In this document: in pieces, positions 1 to 10,351 of the stretch
Numbering within the stretch: the first letter of the stretch is position 1
How the letters are laid out: every line of letters starts with the position of its first letter
DNA from: Musa acuminata AAA Group
Lineage: Eukaryota > Streptophyta > Magnoliopsida > Zingiberales > Musaceae
NCBI RefSeq assembly: GCF_036884655.1
Contig: NC_088355.1
Span: 21,330,001-21,394,000 of the forward strand
Direction: 5' to 3'
Length of the DNA stretch: 64,000 bases
Translations under genes and position numbers: made by a program
The notes under the pieces: model-generated
What the model saw: the letters and a program-made list of their open reading frames with translations, nothing else
Told to the model about the DNA's origin: nothing
Database searches by the model: none

Positions 1-70
1 CAGTAACGTCGACAGATCGCATGGCCAAAGCTGCAACCAAGGGAAGGCAGCGATGGTGGTGCGGCTAGGG

Positions 71-2688
71 TGTCACGCCCCTCAAAATATCGACAATATT
101 TAAAATTTTCATCACAACTAACCCAAGATCCAAACACAAATTTGAGGTCACTAAGAAAACATTCAAATCAAAATTTTCACTTCTATAATCTATCAATTCA
201 TAACCCTGTGCAATTCATAAACATAGCACACATCACTCGATAATTCATACAATCTGAACTCAACTCATCAAAATAAAAACCACAGTGTAAATCCACAAGT
301 GGGGAATTCTATGCAGTCACCACAATCATCGATTTACCATAAGTTCATATCATTACATGAATTTAATTTAACATTCCAAAACCCTATACATGAGGGATCC
401 ATTAACTTACACAAAATCCACAGGTTTAGATTCATAGTCACATTTTATTAGATGCAAGGTAGCTTATACACAACTACATATATGCTAACAAAAGTTTCTG
501 CCCAACGTCTTCTAAACTTTCCACTGCCTCAGCCCATTCTTAACATTTAAGCAAGCGATACGCTATCCTGAAAAATTTATCAACAAACGGGGTGAGCATA
601 AAGAGCTCAGCAAGTGACTAACATATCCATATCAAAATGGTACAATTTCCAAAGAGATACAGTTTCAAAACACAAAGCAGAATATACGATTTCGTAGACA
701 TAATATCATTAGGAGCAGAATCACAATTTGTCCTTTCAAACGTGCATATTTGGTTCCTGACAGATGGAGCATAGAGTAATTTGGAGCATATCAGAAACAA
801 AGGAAACATATCGGAGCTTATCAATGGCATATAAAATGTTTCGAAGCATATCAACGGCATATGGAACATTTCGAAGCAAAATCATCCGTGAATGAAGCCT
901 TTCAGAGCATATAGGTACACATATCGTACAAGAGCTCAAACATCATCCTTGATGTTGCAATCATATCAATCTTATCCAGAGTATGAACAGAAATAACTCA
1001 CCAAAACTCTGGATGTCATATCAAACATATAGAGGGTGTAGTGGGATCTCAGTCAGAATGTGATTCATCCATTTCTGAATGACCACCTGACAAAAGTCTC
1101 CCACGTCTGGGAGCTCCATCCACCCACGTCTAGGTGAAGTCAAAGGGGACCGGCAGAGCATCGCAGGCTCTAATCACATACCCACATAGCGGGCAACAAG
1201 CGCATACCCTTTACCATTTCTGGCAAAGGTCCAGAATATCCCACATAACGGGACCCCACATAGCGGGCAAATAGCGCATACCCTTTACCATTTCTGACAA
1301 AGGTCCAGACAATCCCACACACCAAAGTACAAAAGGGCAGTTTCAACAATAAGTAGCATATATCGGAAGCACACGCGGAACAACGAAGCTTACATGTGCC
1401 TTTTTTTAAGAACAAATGACGCAAGGACACAAATCTCTCACAAATGTATTCATTTTAGAAAGGAAAATGGAAGCAAGAGTGTACAGGGAATCCAATTATA
1501 GTTAGCTCAATTCAAATAAGAAGGTTAGACGAATTCAAGTATCCAAAGGAATGGAACATAATACGCGAAATCGACCAAAGCTCGATTTCGGACAAAATTC
1601 CAGTGGCACATCAAACAAATATTTCAGAATAACAATTATGCTCCAATACCCATAAGAAGACTATGGTCGAACCATATATCAATCTATATTCGGATGGAAC
1701 AGATTTCATATGAAACAGGGCTCCCAACACAGAGTTACCTCTTATTTGGTAACACAAGGTCAAAATCACAATCACTGTTTTGCAGAATTTATAGGGTCGG
1801 ACTCAACAGATAATAGGGTTGGAAATTTAATTCCAAAATTTTCAAATTATATGTCAAACGAAATATTTTCAAGTCTAGTTTCAAATAAAATCAGTTTGGT
1901 ACAAATCAGAATTTTCAAAAGGGAGTTATAGGCATTTTAGTATCGATAGGTCAGAAATCTTGAACTCTGTTTTACAGCGTCTATAGTCTCATTTGAAAAA
2001 AATGTTTGGGTAAGTATTCGGTGTCCAAATTCTACAAAATCGGTGTCAAAAGAAAGACGTAAGAGTCTAATTACAAACAAAATAGTTCCTGCCTGAATTC
2101 ACATTTTGTGCTAAAACTTATAGCCGAAATAGTGTATAGGGGTCAGTATACCAAAAATATTTCAGAATCAATGGTTTTAAGTCCAAAGAGAGACATATCA
2201 GTTTCTAAATAGAAATCTTCCAATTTATTTTGAATCAACATAAAAACAGAGTCTAATACTTCTGTAGGATGGGGTTAGAATACTTGCCTTTGAAAATTTT
2301 GACCCGAAGTGAAAAGATTAAAGCAAGAACCCTAAAAGCCCCAATTTTTGTTTCTCTTCTTCTTCTTCTTCTTCTTTCTTTCTTTCTTTCCCTGATCACC
2401 CACGAGCTGCCTTCTCTGCTTCCTTACGAACGAAGGCAGAGAAGCTTAAGCGGTGGGATTTGTCATTTGGTGCATTTTGCAGATTAGTCCTTGTTTTTAT
2501 CATATTCACGATTAGGTCCTTAGGGTTTACATATAGGTCCTCAGATTTTTTTTTTTTTTTGAACAGATCTCCCAAATCTTAAAAATAAGTTACCTCTAAT
2601 CCATACTCTATTTCTTTTGTCAATTAAAATAGATGCTTACATTATCACCAAAAATTTATACGAACATTCGGAAATGAGGGGTGTTACA
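71..2688. repeat. TGT-1, solo LTR with target-site duplication
   Basis: It begins TGTCACGCCC and ends GGTGTTACA, flanked by the 5 bp duplication TAGGG (66-70 and 2689-2693). TG...CA termini plus a 5 bp TSD are what an LTR integrase leaves. There is no PBS, polypurine tract or pol inside, so it is read as a solo LTR of 2618 bp. It shares its ends and internal order with 12671-13300, 36608-38200, 48395-52106 and 59099-59490. Near 780-910 are diverged copies of a unit containing GGAGCATATCAA. A short (CTT)n tract with a hairpin (CTTCTCTGC/GCAGAGAAG) lies at 2355-2445. Confidence 0.75.
1181..1320. repeat. Tandem duplication, 74 bp unit
   Basis: Two neighbouring copies (1181-1254 and 1255-1320) both start CCCACATAGCGGGCAA and continue through ACCCTTTACCATTTCTG. 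The other TGT copies have one unit here, so this is a local duplication in TGT-1. Confidence 0.7.
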
Positions 2689-2693
2689 TAGGG

Positions 2694-2980
2694 CAACGTC
2701 GCCGACAGTAGAAGCGGTGATGGGTGGTCCACTGGCTGGGAAACAACGGTCATGACCCTTCTCACTCGAGCGAGATGCGGGCAGTGAGGAGGCAAGGTGA
2801 GAAGGTTGCTGGTTGGGGCACAGCGGCAGCGGTGGGTACTGGCCAGGGAGCAGCGGAGGCAGTGGTCACCGACAAGGAAGCAGCGCCGGCGGTGGAGGAG
2901 AAGGAAAGCAGGGGTGGTCGGCGTCGGGCAGCAAATGTTCCTTCTTGGTTGAGAAGGAACAGCGTGCGTGGCTGCCGGCT
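2694..2980 (+). repeat. Left arm of interrupted inverted repeat (with 1-70)
   Basis: Bases 1-70 joined to 2694-2980 form one arm of an inverted repeat. The other arm is 3138-3224 joined to 8570-8838. GGCTGCCGGCT at 2970-2980 pairs with AGCCGGCAGCC at 3138-3148. The arms are GC-rich in an AT-rich neighbourhood, about 360 bp long, and separated by about 157 bp containing a poly-T and an LTR/PBS-like junction. TGT-1 split this arm. ORFs across it on both strands are not protein-like. Confidence 0.7.
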
Positions 2981-3046
2981 TTGCCCTCATAAATTTTTTT
3001 TTTTTTTTTTTGAGATGATGAACTACAGCGAGAACGCCGAGGATCA

Positions 3047-3137
3047 CTACTCTGATACCAAATGATAAGACCCTAAAGTCTTATCGTAAAAAAGAAGAAG
3101 AGAAAGGGGATGATCATTTCGAGGGGATCAGCCTCGA
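3047..3137 (-). repeat. Truncated copy of the host element LTR end and PBS
   Basis: CTCTGATACCAAATGATAAG followed by ACCCTAAAGTCTTATCG is the minus-strand LTR terminus and PBS also seen at 9131-9170. The match continues about 70 bp into the LTR before switching to the inverted arm at 3138. It forms the loop of the large inverted repeat. Confidence 0.65.
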
Positions 3138-3224
3138 AGCCGGCAGCCACCACGTTGTTCCTTCTCAACCAAGAAGGAACATTTGCTGCTCGGCATCGAC
3201 CACCCCTGCTTTCCTTCTCCTCCA
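3138..3224 (-). repeat. Right arm of inverted repeat, proximal part
   Basis: Reverse complement of about 2894-2980. The arm stops at CTCCA, where the gypsy element integrated, and resumes at 8570. Confidence 0.7.
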
Positions 3225-3650
3225 TGTTAGGACTCTAGCTTGGAGAGTCCTAATTGAGAGGGACATTCATGTAAAACTATTAGGACTATAGCTAGAAGAG
3301 TCCAAATTGAGGGGGACATTCTGTTAGGACTCTAGCTAGGAGAGTCCTAATTGAGAGGGGTATTCATCTAGGAGGTGTTTTCTTAAAGAAGAATTAGGAG
3401 TTGTAAGGGAATAGGAGTCTTGACTAGGAGTTGGTTAGAAGTAAGAGTCTTAAGTAGGAGTCCTATTAGGAGTTAGGGTTTAGAAGCCCTATAAATAGCC
3501 ATGTATTCCTTCTCTTTTGATAAGAAATAGATGAATCTTTTCTACAGCCTTTGAACAATAACTTGGAGGGAGGAACCCCTATAGAGTTCCAAGGAGGCCG
3601 ATCCCCTAAAGAGATCAACCCCAAGTTTAGAATCTGCAAGGGTTCTAACA
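3225..3650 (+). repeat. 5' LTR of gypsy element
   Basis: Runs TGTTAGGACT to GGTTCTAACA, 426 bp. The first 140 bp hold three head-to-tail copies of a unit of about 55 bp, each with the imperfect palindrome AGGACTCT...AGAGTCCT. A TATA box lies at 3490. Compared with the 3' LTR it lacks about 12 bp near 3428. Confidence 0.9.
3490..3498 (+). promoter_or_regulatory. TATA box of gypsy 5' LTR
   Basis: TATAAATAG inside the LTR, about 160 bp before its end; the same motif is at 8404 in the 3' LTR. The position fits the U3/R promoter of a retrotransposon. Activity is not shown by sequence. Confidence 0.6.
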
Positions 3651-3652
3651 CC

Positions 3653-3664
3653 TGGTATCAGAGC
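3653..3664 (+). other. Primer-binding site, tRNA-iMet
   Basis: TGGTATCAGAGC lies 2 bases after the 5' LTR. It is complementary to the 3' end of initiator methionine tRNA, the usual primer for plant LTR retrotransposons. Confidence 0.9.
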
Positions 3665-3908
3665 AACATTCTTGGCATCTCGCTGCCCTTCCACTGCCAT
3701 CTATCAACCCTCCACAACCGCCCAAAGCAATTGTGGGAATTGCTTTGATCTCCCCGTGAATTGCAACAGGTTCTGGTTTCCTACCTTACTGCTGCTGCAA
3801 TTTAGTTATCCTTATTCGAAAATCCAAAAAAAAAAATGGTTCCTATATTGCTGCATAAACCATTCATCACAAAGTTTTCATCTCTACGACGAAAGATACA
3901 TTGCAGAA

Positions 3909-4305
3909 TTCCAACCGCATAGTACCATCTGTTTGATCTTGCTACTATGATTTTTCTATCCAAATTTCTATAAAATTTTTATGACATCTTTGACACTTTC
4001 TAACAGCAGATTTTCCTTGGTTTTTTCAAAAAATTCTGAATATAAACCATTGATCTTTTACGTCAAATCTGCTGTACTTGAAAATCTGCACTGTAAAATT
4101 TCAGCCGCATAGCACTGTTTGTTTGATCTTGATACTACATTGTTTCTATCCAAATCTCTACGAAATTTTTATGATAGCTTTGAAACTTCCTAATAGTGGA
4201 TTTCTCTTTGGTTTTATCAAAAAATTCTCAATATAAACTACTGATCTTTTACTTCCAATCTGCTATACCTAAAAATCTATGCTACAGAAAATTTCAACCG
4301 CATAT
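3909..4305 (+). repeat. Tandem repeat in gypsy leader, unit about 190 bp
   Basis: Two diverged tandem copies start near 3909 and 4100, with a stub of a third near 4293. Each begins TTTCA/CCAACCGCATA and contains TTTTTATGA and TATAAACYAYTGATCTTTTA. It lies in the untranslated leader between PBS and gag; the rest of the leader (3665-3908, 4306-4932) is AT-rich with no other feature seen. Confidence 0.7.
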
Positions 4306-4932
4306 TGTTACCTTAACCCATCTATTTGCAATCTTTTTTAAATGAAATTTCTTATACACTTCATAGATCATCTTGGCTTCCATATAAGATTGATCTATTA
4401 AGAAATTCATCTCTAAAAACAATTTTATGTTGCTACAAATTTTTGTCGTAACTCGCTGAAATTTTTCAATGAGAATTCTGCAATCGCAACTTGCACCAAT
4501 TTCCTTGCTATTATACTACCGAAATTTTCTTGATTAAATTAGATATCCTTGCTGTCATATAAACTGTGATTTTTCTATCAATTCCCTCCTCAATTCTTTC
4601 AATTTTTTGGTGGAAATTACGTCGAGAAACCGTTGTTTCTTCGACGACAATTCTACTCTTACAAGACAGCACATACTTGCTGCAACTTCCACTGATTTCT
4701 ATCAAACCTTTGCTACCATTAACCACAGATCCAAAATATTCAATCATAGCCCTAAAACTCTACTAAACCATACCCTCAAACTGCACCCAAAACAGCCACA
4801 AAACAAGCCTAAATCGTAGCCTACATCCATCGATACACCAATCCTTTCGACCATCACTACTCTCAACTATACATGCCTTTAAGCTGACAACAAAAGAGAG
4901 ATCTTAACATCATAGATTTGGAGGCATATACT

Positions 4933-6291
4933 ATGGCATCTAAGGAGGCAATCAATGCTAAATTTGAAGCCTTGGAGGTGCGAATGGAGGATAAGATTCG
5001 GACGCTCTTTACCGAACTCAGATTGGGCTGACCACTAAGCCCGAAAAAATCATATCACGGAGAGAGCTTTGCCCAATCGCACCAGCCTCGAAGAGATGAG
5101 TTCCAAGGGAGGGGAGGCTCTATGACTAAACCCAACTATCCATGCATGAGAGTGGACTTCCCTAGATGAGAAGAAGGAGACCCGATTGGTTGGATCTCAT
5201 GCGTGGAGCGATATTTTCAGTACCACAAAACCGCGGATGCATCTATGGTGAAAACTGCAGCTATACATCTTGAAGGGGATGCTATACAGTGGTTTGACTG
5301 GTTTGAACATACTTATGGAGTCCTTTCATGGCATCAATTCAAAGAAGGACTGCTGATCTGCTTCAGACCAACTGATTACGAGAATATTTATGGACAACTA
5401 GCAAAGATCCGACAAACTTCCACCATTCAGGAGTACCAAACCAGGTTTGAAAGGTTATCTAATCAAACTCATGATTGGTCTAAAAAATAGCTATTGAGGA
5501 CCTTCATTGAGGGCTTGAAGCCGGAGATCCGAGGAGAAGTTAAAGCACGACAACCGTATACGCTTATGGCAACCATCTCTTTCGCACGACATCAAGAGGA
5601 GCAATTGAACCATGAAGCTCGGAGGACTAGGGTCGCTCCTCAACCAGTAATATTGAAGCTGTCAGCCTCCCCTACTATTGACCAAGTCCCTACACCAAAG
5701 AGGTTAACAAGAGAAGAGCTTCAGGAGCGATATGCGAAGGGGTTATGTTGGCATTGTGACGAGCCATGGAGCCGTGAGCATCGCTGTAGTAAAGGAGGAC
5801 TTCTTATGATTGAACCGATAGAAGAAGAGGTCATTGAACATTCAGAAGAGAGCCTTGAACATGAAGAAAAAGATGCAGAAGAAGAGCCACAACCGACCGA
5901 AGTTACGGTACATACACTAGCTGGCTACTAAAACCCGCAAACGATGAAAGTTGGAGGCCTTCTCAAACAACAACCGATCACTGTTCTCATCGACACGGGC
6001 AACACTAATAACTTCATAAACAGTAAGGTTGCTATCCATATGAACTTACCTATTGAGAATTATAGTAGGTTTGTCGTTAAGGTCGCCAACGGACGGATTT
6101 TGAAGTGTGAACATAGGTGCCCGCAGGTGAAACTGTTGCTGCAGGACCAAGAGATAATTGCATATTTCTTCCTCCTCCCTCTTGATGATCATGAGGCCAT
6201 ACTGAGAATTAAATGGTTGATGACATTAGGTGATATTTCTTGGAATTTTATTCAACTATTTATAAAATTTTACAGTAAGGAGAACAGGTGA
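4933..6291 (+). pseudogene. Gypsy gag-protease, broken by stops
   Basis: One reading frame from ATG 4933 encodes capsid, nucleocapsid and protease parts of a gypsy polyprotein. The retrotrans_gag region (about 5165-5600) includes AIHLEGDAIQWF and RFERLSNQTHDW. A zinc-knuckle-like cluster CWHCDEPWSREHRC is at about 5746-5790. An acidic linker follows, then an aspartic protease with VLIDTGNTNNFI at about 5980-6015 (catalytic D-T-G). In-frame stops occur near 5029 and 5167, at 5488 and at 5929; the frame ends at 6291, where pol continues in another frame. Autonomous relatives are usually a single uninterrupted gag-pol frame, so this copy cannot make a full polyprotein. Confidence 0.85.
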
Positions 6292-8090
6292 TACTGTATG
6301 GGAAACGTGAGGGCGATGTAACGATGATTTGCACACAACAAATGGAGAAGGTTTTGCATAAAGCATGCAGGGGCTTTTTGGTACAACTTGAGCAGGAAAT
6401 TAAAGGAGAGCCAATAGAATTTGAAGTTCCAAACCTATTTCCTTTGCTTGCTAAATTTTCAGATATATTTGATGAGCCGCACAACCTACCTCTTACTCGT
6501 CGGCATGATCATTGTATAATGATTTTTCCAGTCAAATCTCCAACAAATACTCAGCCATATCGGTATCCACATCTCCAGAATGATGAAATAGAAAGGATTT
6601 TAAAAGAGATGCTTGAAACAGGAGTTATTCGGCCAAGTTGCAACCTCTACTTTTCACCGGTGCTACTTGTACACAAGAAGGACGGAACATGGCGAATATG
6701 CGTTGATTACCGAGCTCTCAATGGCATAACCATCAAGAACAAATACCTTATTCCAATAGCAGATGAATTGCTAGATGAAAGGGAGTACAAATCTTCACAA
6801 AGCTGGACCTTCGATCCGGGTATTATAAAATACGAGTGTATGAAGAAGTCATACCGAAAACCGCCTTTCGAACACACAACGACCACTACGAATTTTTACT
6901 TTCTTCAACAAAATGTGAAATATCTTGGGCATATCATATCATAGGAAGGTGTGACAGTGGACCCCTTCAAAATTGAAGCAATGCAAAACTGGCCTACCCC
7001 GAGGAACATAAAATTGCTACATGGCTTTTTGGGTTTTACAAGCTACTACTGTAAGTTCATGAAAAATTATGGAAAGATCAGTGCACCACTTACTTCCTTA
7101 CTAGAAAAATATGTCTTCCAATGGTCGAACAGAGCCTCCACTGCCTTCGACAAACTTAAGGCAGCCATAACGATGACGCCGGTGCTAGCGCTACCAGATT
7201 TCAACCGACCCTTCATCATTAAGGTCGATGCATCTGTTGATAGAATGGGAGACGTTCTCATACAAGATGGTCGACCACTCACATACATTAGCAAGACATT
7301 GTCTCCCCCCTATCAAAACATGTTAATATATGATAAGGAGATGCTCGCCATTGTGCACGCAGCAACGAGGTGGAGATCGTACTTGATCAGGCGATACTTT
7401 CAAATCAAGACCGACTATAAAAGCCTAAAATATCTCTTGGAGCAGAAGATATCTTCCCCTGAGCAGCAAAAATGGGTAACAAAACTTCTTGGATTTGATT
7501 ATGAAATAACTTACAAAAGGTGGAAAGAGAATGTTGTTGCAGATGCGCTTTCGCAGCTACCTGAGCAAGCTGAATTTTCGATCGTTTTACTTCCAACCAG
7601 CGACTTCCTTGAGGATATTAAGATGGAATGGCAGGAAGATTCGGAGACCAGTAAGATACAAAAAAAATTAAAGGAAGCACCAAGCTCCGTGGCTCATTAC
7701 AATCGGGACTCAAAAGAATTATGCTATAAGGGACGCATTACGCTTGTGACAAATTCTACTTGCATCTTCAAGAGCAGATTTTGGACAAAGTTATTCCATA
7801 TGCAGGGTACTAAATTGAAAAGGAGTATGACATATCACCCACAAACCAATAGCCAGACGGAAGTTTTAAATAGGTGCTTGGAGACAGCCCAAAGCCACCC
7901 ACCAAATATGACTACCCAAAGAGAACTCCAGACCCAGCCAAGTGCCATTATTGATCGACGGATCGTGACACGACGACGATGACCCACTAATGAAGTGCTA
8001 ATACAGTGGGCGAACCTACCAATAGAAGATGCCACTTGGGAGAACTATGACGACTTGAGGATCAAATTTCCAAAATTCACGAATCATTAG
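6288..8090 (+). pseudogene. Gypsy RT-RNase H-integrase remnant with chromodomain-like end
   Basis: The frame holds the RT N-terminus ([20 protein letters not shown] at about 6678-6740). It then jumps at about 6785 into unrelated-looking residues and re-enters near YLGHIIS (about 6925), so the catalytic YxDD part is deleted. A TAG at 6942 interrupts it. RNase H follows with KVDAS, KEMLAIVHA and ADALSQLPE (7220-7560). Most of integrase is missing; only a stretch around TYHPQTNSQTEVLNR (about 7830-7875) remains. After a TGA at 7980 the frame ends with VLIQWANLPIEDATWENY, typical of the chromodomain in chromoviruses. Lineage not assigned further. Confidence 0.85.
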
Positions 8091-8110
8091 CCTCGAGGAC
8101 AAGGCTGATT

Positions 8111-8126
8111 TGAAGAGGGCGGGGTC
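8111..8126 (+). other. Polypurine tract of gypsy element
   Basis: TGAAGAGGGCGGGGTC lies directly before the 3' LTR, the position where plus-strand DNA synthesis is primed. Confidence 0.7.
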
Positions 8127-8564
8127 TGTTAGGACTCTAGTTTGGAGAGTCCTAATTGAGAGGGACATTCATGTAAAACTGTTAGGACTCTAGCTAGAAG
8201 AGTCCTAATTGAGAGGGACATTCTGTTAGGACTCTAGCTAGGAGAGTCCTAATTGAGAGGGACATTCATGTAGGGGGTTTTTTCTTAGAGAAGAATTAGG
8301 AGTTGTAAGGGAATATGAGTCTTGAGTAGGAGTCCTATTAGGAGTTGGTTAGAAGTAAGAGTCTTAAGTAGGAGTCCTATTAGGAGTTAGGGTTTAGAAG
8401 CCCTATAAATAGCCATGTATTCCTTCTCTTTTGATAAGCAATAGATGAATCTTTTCTACAGCCTTTGAGCAGCAACTTGGAGGGAGGAACCCCTATAGAG
8501 TTCCAAGGAGGCCGATCCCCTAAAGAGATCAACCCCAAGTTTAGAATTTGCTAGGGTTCTAACA
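8127..8564 (+). repeat. 3' LTR of gypsy element
   Basis: Runs TGTTAGGACT to GTTCTAACA, 438 bp, with the same three 55 bp units, TATAAATA at 8404 and the same end as the 5' LTR. It is followed by the TSD CTCCA. Confidence 0.9.
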
Positions 8565-8569
8565 CTCCA

Positions 8570-8838
8570 CTGCCGGCGCTGCTTCCTGGTCGGCGACCAC
8601 CGCCGCCGCTGCTCCCCGACCAGCACCCACCACTACCGCTGTGCCCCGGCCAGCAACCTTCTCACCTCGCCTCCTCGCCGCCCGCATATCGCTCGAGCGA
8701 GAAAGGTTGCAACTATCGTTTCCCAGCTAGCGGACCACCCATCGCCGCTTCTACCGTCGGCGACGCTGTCCTAACCGCACCGTCATCGCTGCCTTCCCTT
8801 GGTTGTAGCTTCGACCATACGATCTGTCGGCGTTGCTG
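8570..8838 (-). repeat. Right arm of inverted repeat, distal part
   Basis: Reverse complement of 1-70 joined to about 2694-2893, for example CCCAGCTAGCGGACCACC against GGTGGTCCACTGGCTGGG. Together with 3138-3224 it completes the second arm, showing that the gypsy element split an older foldback. Confidence 0.7.
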
Positions 8839-8859
8839 TTTCTGTGGTGCGATAAAAAC

Positions 8860-9144
8860 AGAGCAATCGCCGACAGTGGAGGAGAAGGAAAGCAGGGGTG
8901 GTCGGTGCAGGGAAGCAAATGTTCCTTCTTGGTTGAGAAGGAACAGCGTGCGTGGCTGCCGGCTTCACACTCATATTTTTTTTTTTTTTTGAGATGACGA
9001 ACTACAGCAAGAACGCCGAGGATTGCTGCTCTGATACCAAATGGTAAGACCCTAAAGTCTTATCGTGGAAGAAAGGGGAGAAATGGGGATGCTTTGATAC
9101 CAAATGATAAGACCCTAAAGTGTTATCGTCGCTCTGATACCAAA
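8860..9144 (-). repeat. Direct copy of arm apex plus repeated LTR/PBS junctions
   Basis: 8870-9030 repeats 2885-3045 in direct orientation, including GGAACAGCGTGCGTGGCTG and the poly-T. After it, the junction (CTCTGATACCAAATGGTAAG, then ACCCTAAAGTSTTATCGT) occurs at about 9031-9070, 9090-9129 and 9131-9170. Minus strand: internal sequence, then PBS and LTR end three times. Confidence 0.6.
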
Positions 9145-9503
9145 TGATAAGACCCTAAAGTCTTATCGTAAGAAAGAAGAAGAGAAAGGGATGATCACTT
9201 CGAGGGGATCGGCCTCCTTGATCGCTTTGAAGGGATTGGCCCTTCTTGATCGCTTCGAGAGGATTGACCTCCTATGGTTTGTTAAAAGACAAAATATTAT
9301 TTTTCATAGATAACTAAAAAGAAGCAGTTACATCCCTATTTATATAGTTCCACCCAGAGTCCATCAAGACTTGAACTCTAATAATAAATAAATATTAAAT
9401 AAACCTCTACTTGACTCTAACTGAACCAAACTGACTTAATAAACAACTAGACTAAACAGACTCAATAAACATTATTCAAAAGCTAAGAAAAAGGGTCCTA
9501 ACA
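9145..9503 (-). repeat. 5' LTR of the unclassified minus-strand element
   Basis: On the minus strand it runs TGTTAGGACC to CTTATCA, 359 bp, with a TATA box (CTATATAAATAG, about 9337-9348) and the PBS directly after. It adjoins a Sire LTR fragment at 9504, which looks like its integration target. Confidence 0.7.
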
Positions 9504-10065
9504 CCCTTACAAGCTTCACTCCTCTTTCTTGGATGATTACAAAGCTACCAGAGGAAGGAAGAGGACTCTTCTCACTTTTACAACACTTTTAACACCCAAA
9601 CACTTCAAAATTTTCACACTTTTGATTGCACTTTGTTACCCTTTCATGTAGAAAAGGATGGGATATTCATAGGCCTCAATGGCTTCAAAATTAAAGCCAA
9701 AAAGTGTCTCATCTCGGATTTTGGGGGTGGTACTATAGCTTGACACTTTGACACTGGGTGGTACGATCGCCTGACAAAGCTTAGAGACCAAGCTCTGGCG
9801 GTACCACCTCCTAATAGAGGCGGTACCACCGCTAGCAACATTAACTACCGGTGGTACCATTGCCCAATTTGGACAGTACCACCACCCAGATCACCTGGGA
9901 GACTAGGTCACTAGGCGGTACTACGGTTGGCCCTGACTTCATGTACTTAATGAGTTGTTTCAACTGGCTAAATTCAGCCCTATTAAGAGCCCAATTGACC
10001 CCTAACTGAGTTAGTGGGATTACCTCCCAATCCTAACTCAACTTATGTTCTAACTATAATCACAG
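9504..10065 (-). repeat. Sire LTR fragment
   Basis: Minus-strand piece of a Sire LTR. It has the conserved run through TTTTACAACACTTTT, CCCTTTCATG and the GGCGGTACCACCGC array (about 9700-9920), then the TAGTGGGAT block and CTAACTATAATC. It is cut by the unclassified element on the left and joined to Ang-1 on the right. Confidence 0.75.
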
Positions 10066-10351
10066 ATCTGGGAGTCATGCCAGGCAACAAGGAGCCAATT
10101 CCCTTATATTATGATAACAATGGGGCAATTGTTAAAGCAAAGAAACCTAGGTCTCATCAGATGTGTTCTGAGGAGGTTCCAGCTTACTAGAGAGATCGTA
10201 ACCCGAGGAGATATAATAGTGGAAAGAGTTCCATCGAAGATAACATCGTAGATGCACTAACGAAGCCATTATCTCATATTATCTTTGAGCGTCACAAGAG
10301 TCTGATGGGGATCAAACACATAGGTGATTGGCTTTAGGTCAAGTGAAAAAT
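10066..10351 (+). pseudogene. Ang-1 RNase H C-terminus and polypurine tract
   Basis: Translates as the end of a copia RNase H: DLGVMPG, PIPLYYDNNGAIVKAKKP, then DALTKPLSHIIFERH and a stop near 10337. One in-frame stop (TAG) and frame damage lie in between. AAGTGAAAAAT (10341-10351) is the degenerate polypurine tract before the LTR. Everything 5' of this point is missing, so it is a truncated element tail. Confidence 0.8.

Larger units (their letters stand above)
3225..8564 (+). mobile_element. Defective Ty3/gypsy retrotransposon with both LTRs and TSD
   Basis: Two similar LTRs (3225-3650, 8127-8564) are flanked by the 5 bp duplication CTCCA (3220-3224, 8565-8569). A PBS follows the 5' LTR and a purine-rich tract precedes the 3' LTR. 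Between them are gag, protease, RT, RNase H, a remnant of integrase and a chromodomain-like end, in the Ty3/gypsy order RT-RNase H-integrase. The coding part is shorter than in autonomous elements because the RT core and most of integrase are missing, and it has several in-frame stops. By eye the LTRs differ at about 20 sites plus one 12-13 bp indel, so the insertion is fairly young. Confidence 0.9.
1..9503 (-). mobile_element. Unclassified LTR retrotransposon, left end outside window
   Basis: An LTR at 9145-9503 reads on the minus strand from TGTTAGGACC to CTTATCA. It is followed by TTTGGTATCAGAGC, a primer-binding site complementary to the 3' end of initiator tRNA-Met. The element therefore runs leftwards and its other LTR lies before position 1. 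The internal part has no recognisable gag or pol. It holds a long GC-rich inverted repeat, split by TGT-1 and by the gypsy element. The lack of coding sequence suggests a non-autonomous element. The family is not recognised. Confidence 0.5.

Noticed and set aside
71..2688. TGT-1 as a Helitron, MULE or other DNA transposon
   Set aside because: TG...CA ends with a 5 bp duplication fit LTR integration; no long terminal inverted repeat, 8-9 bp TSD or CTRR end.
2637..3065. Overlapping ORFs of 113 and 136 codons on opposite strands
   Set aside because: They lie in the inverted-repeat arm, include the poly-T and cross the TGT-1 boundary; no protein-like pattern.
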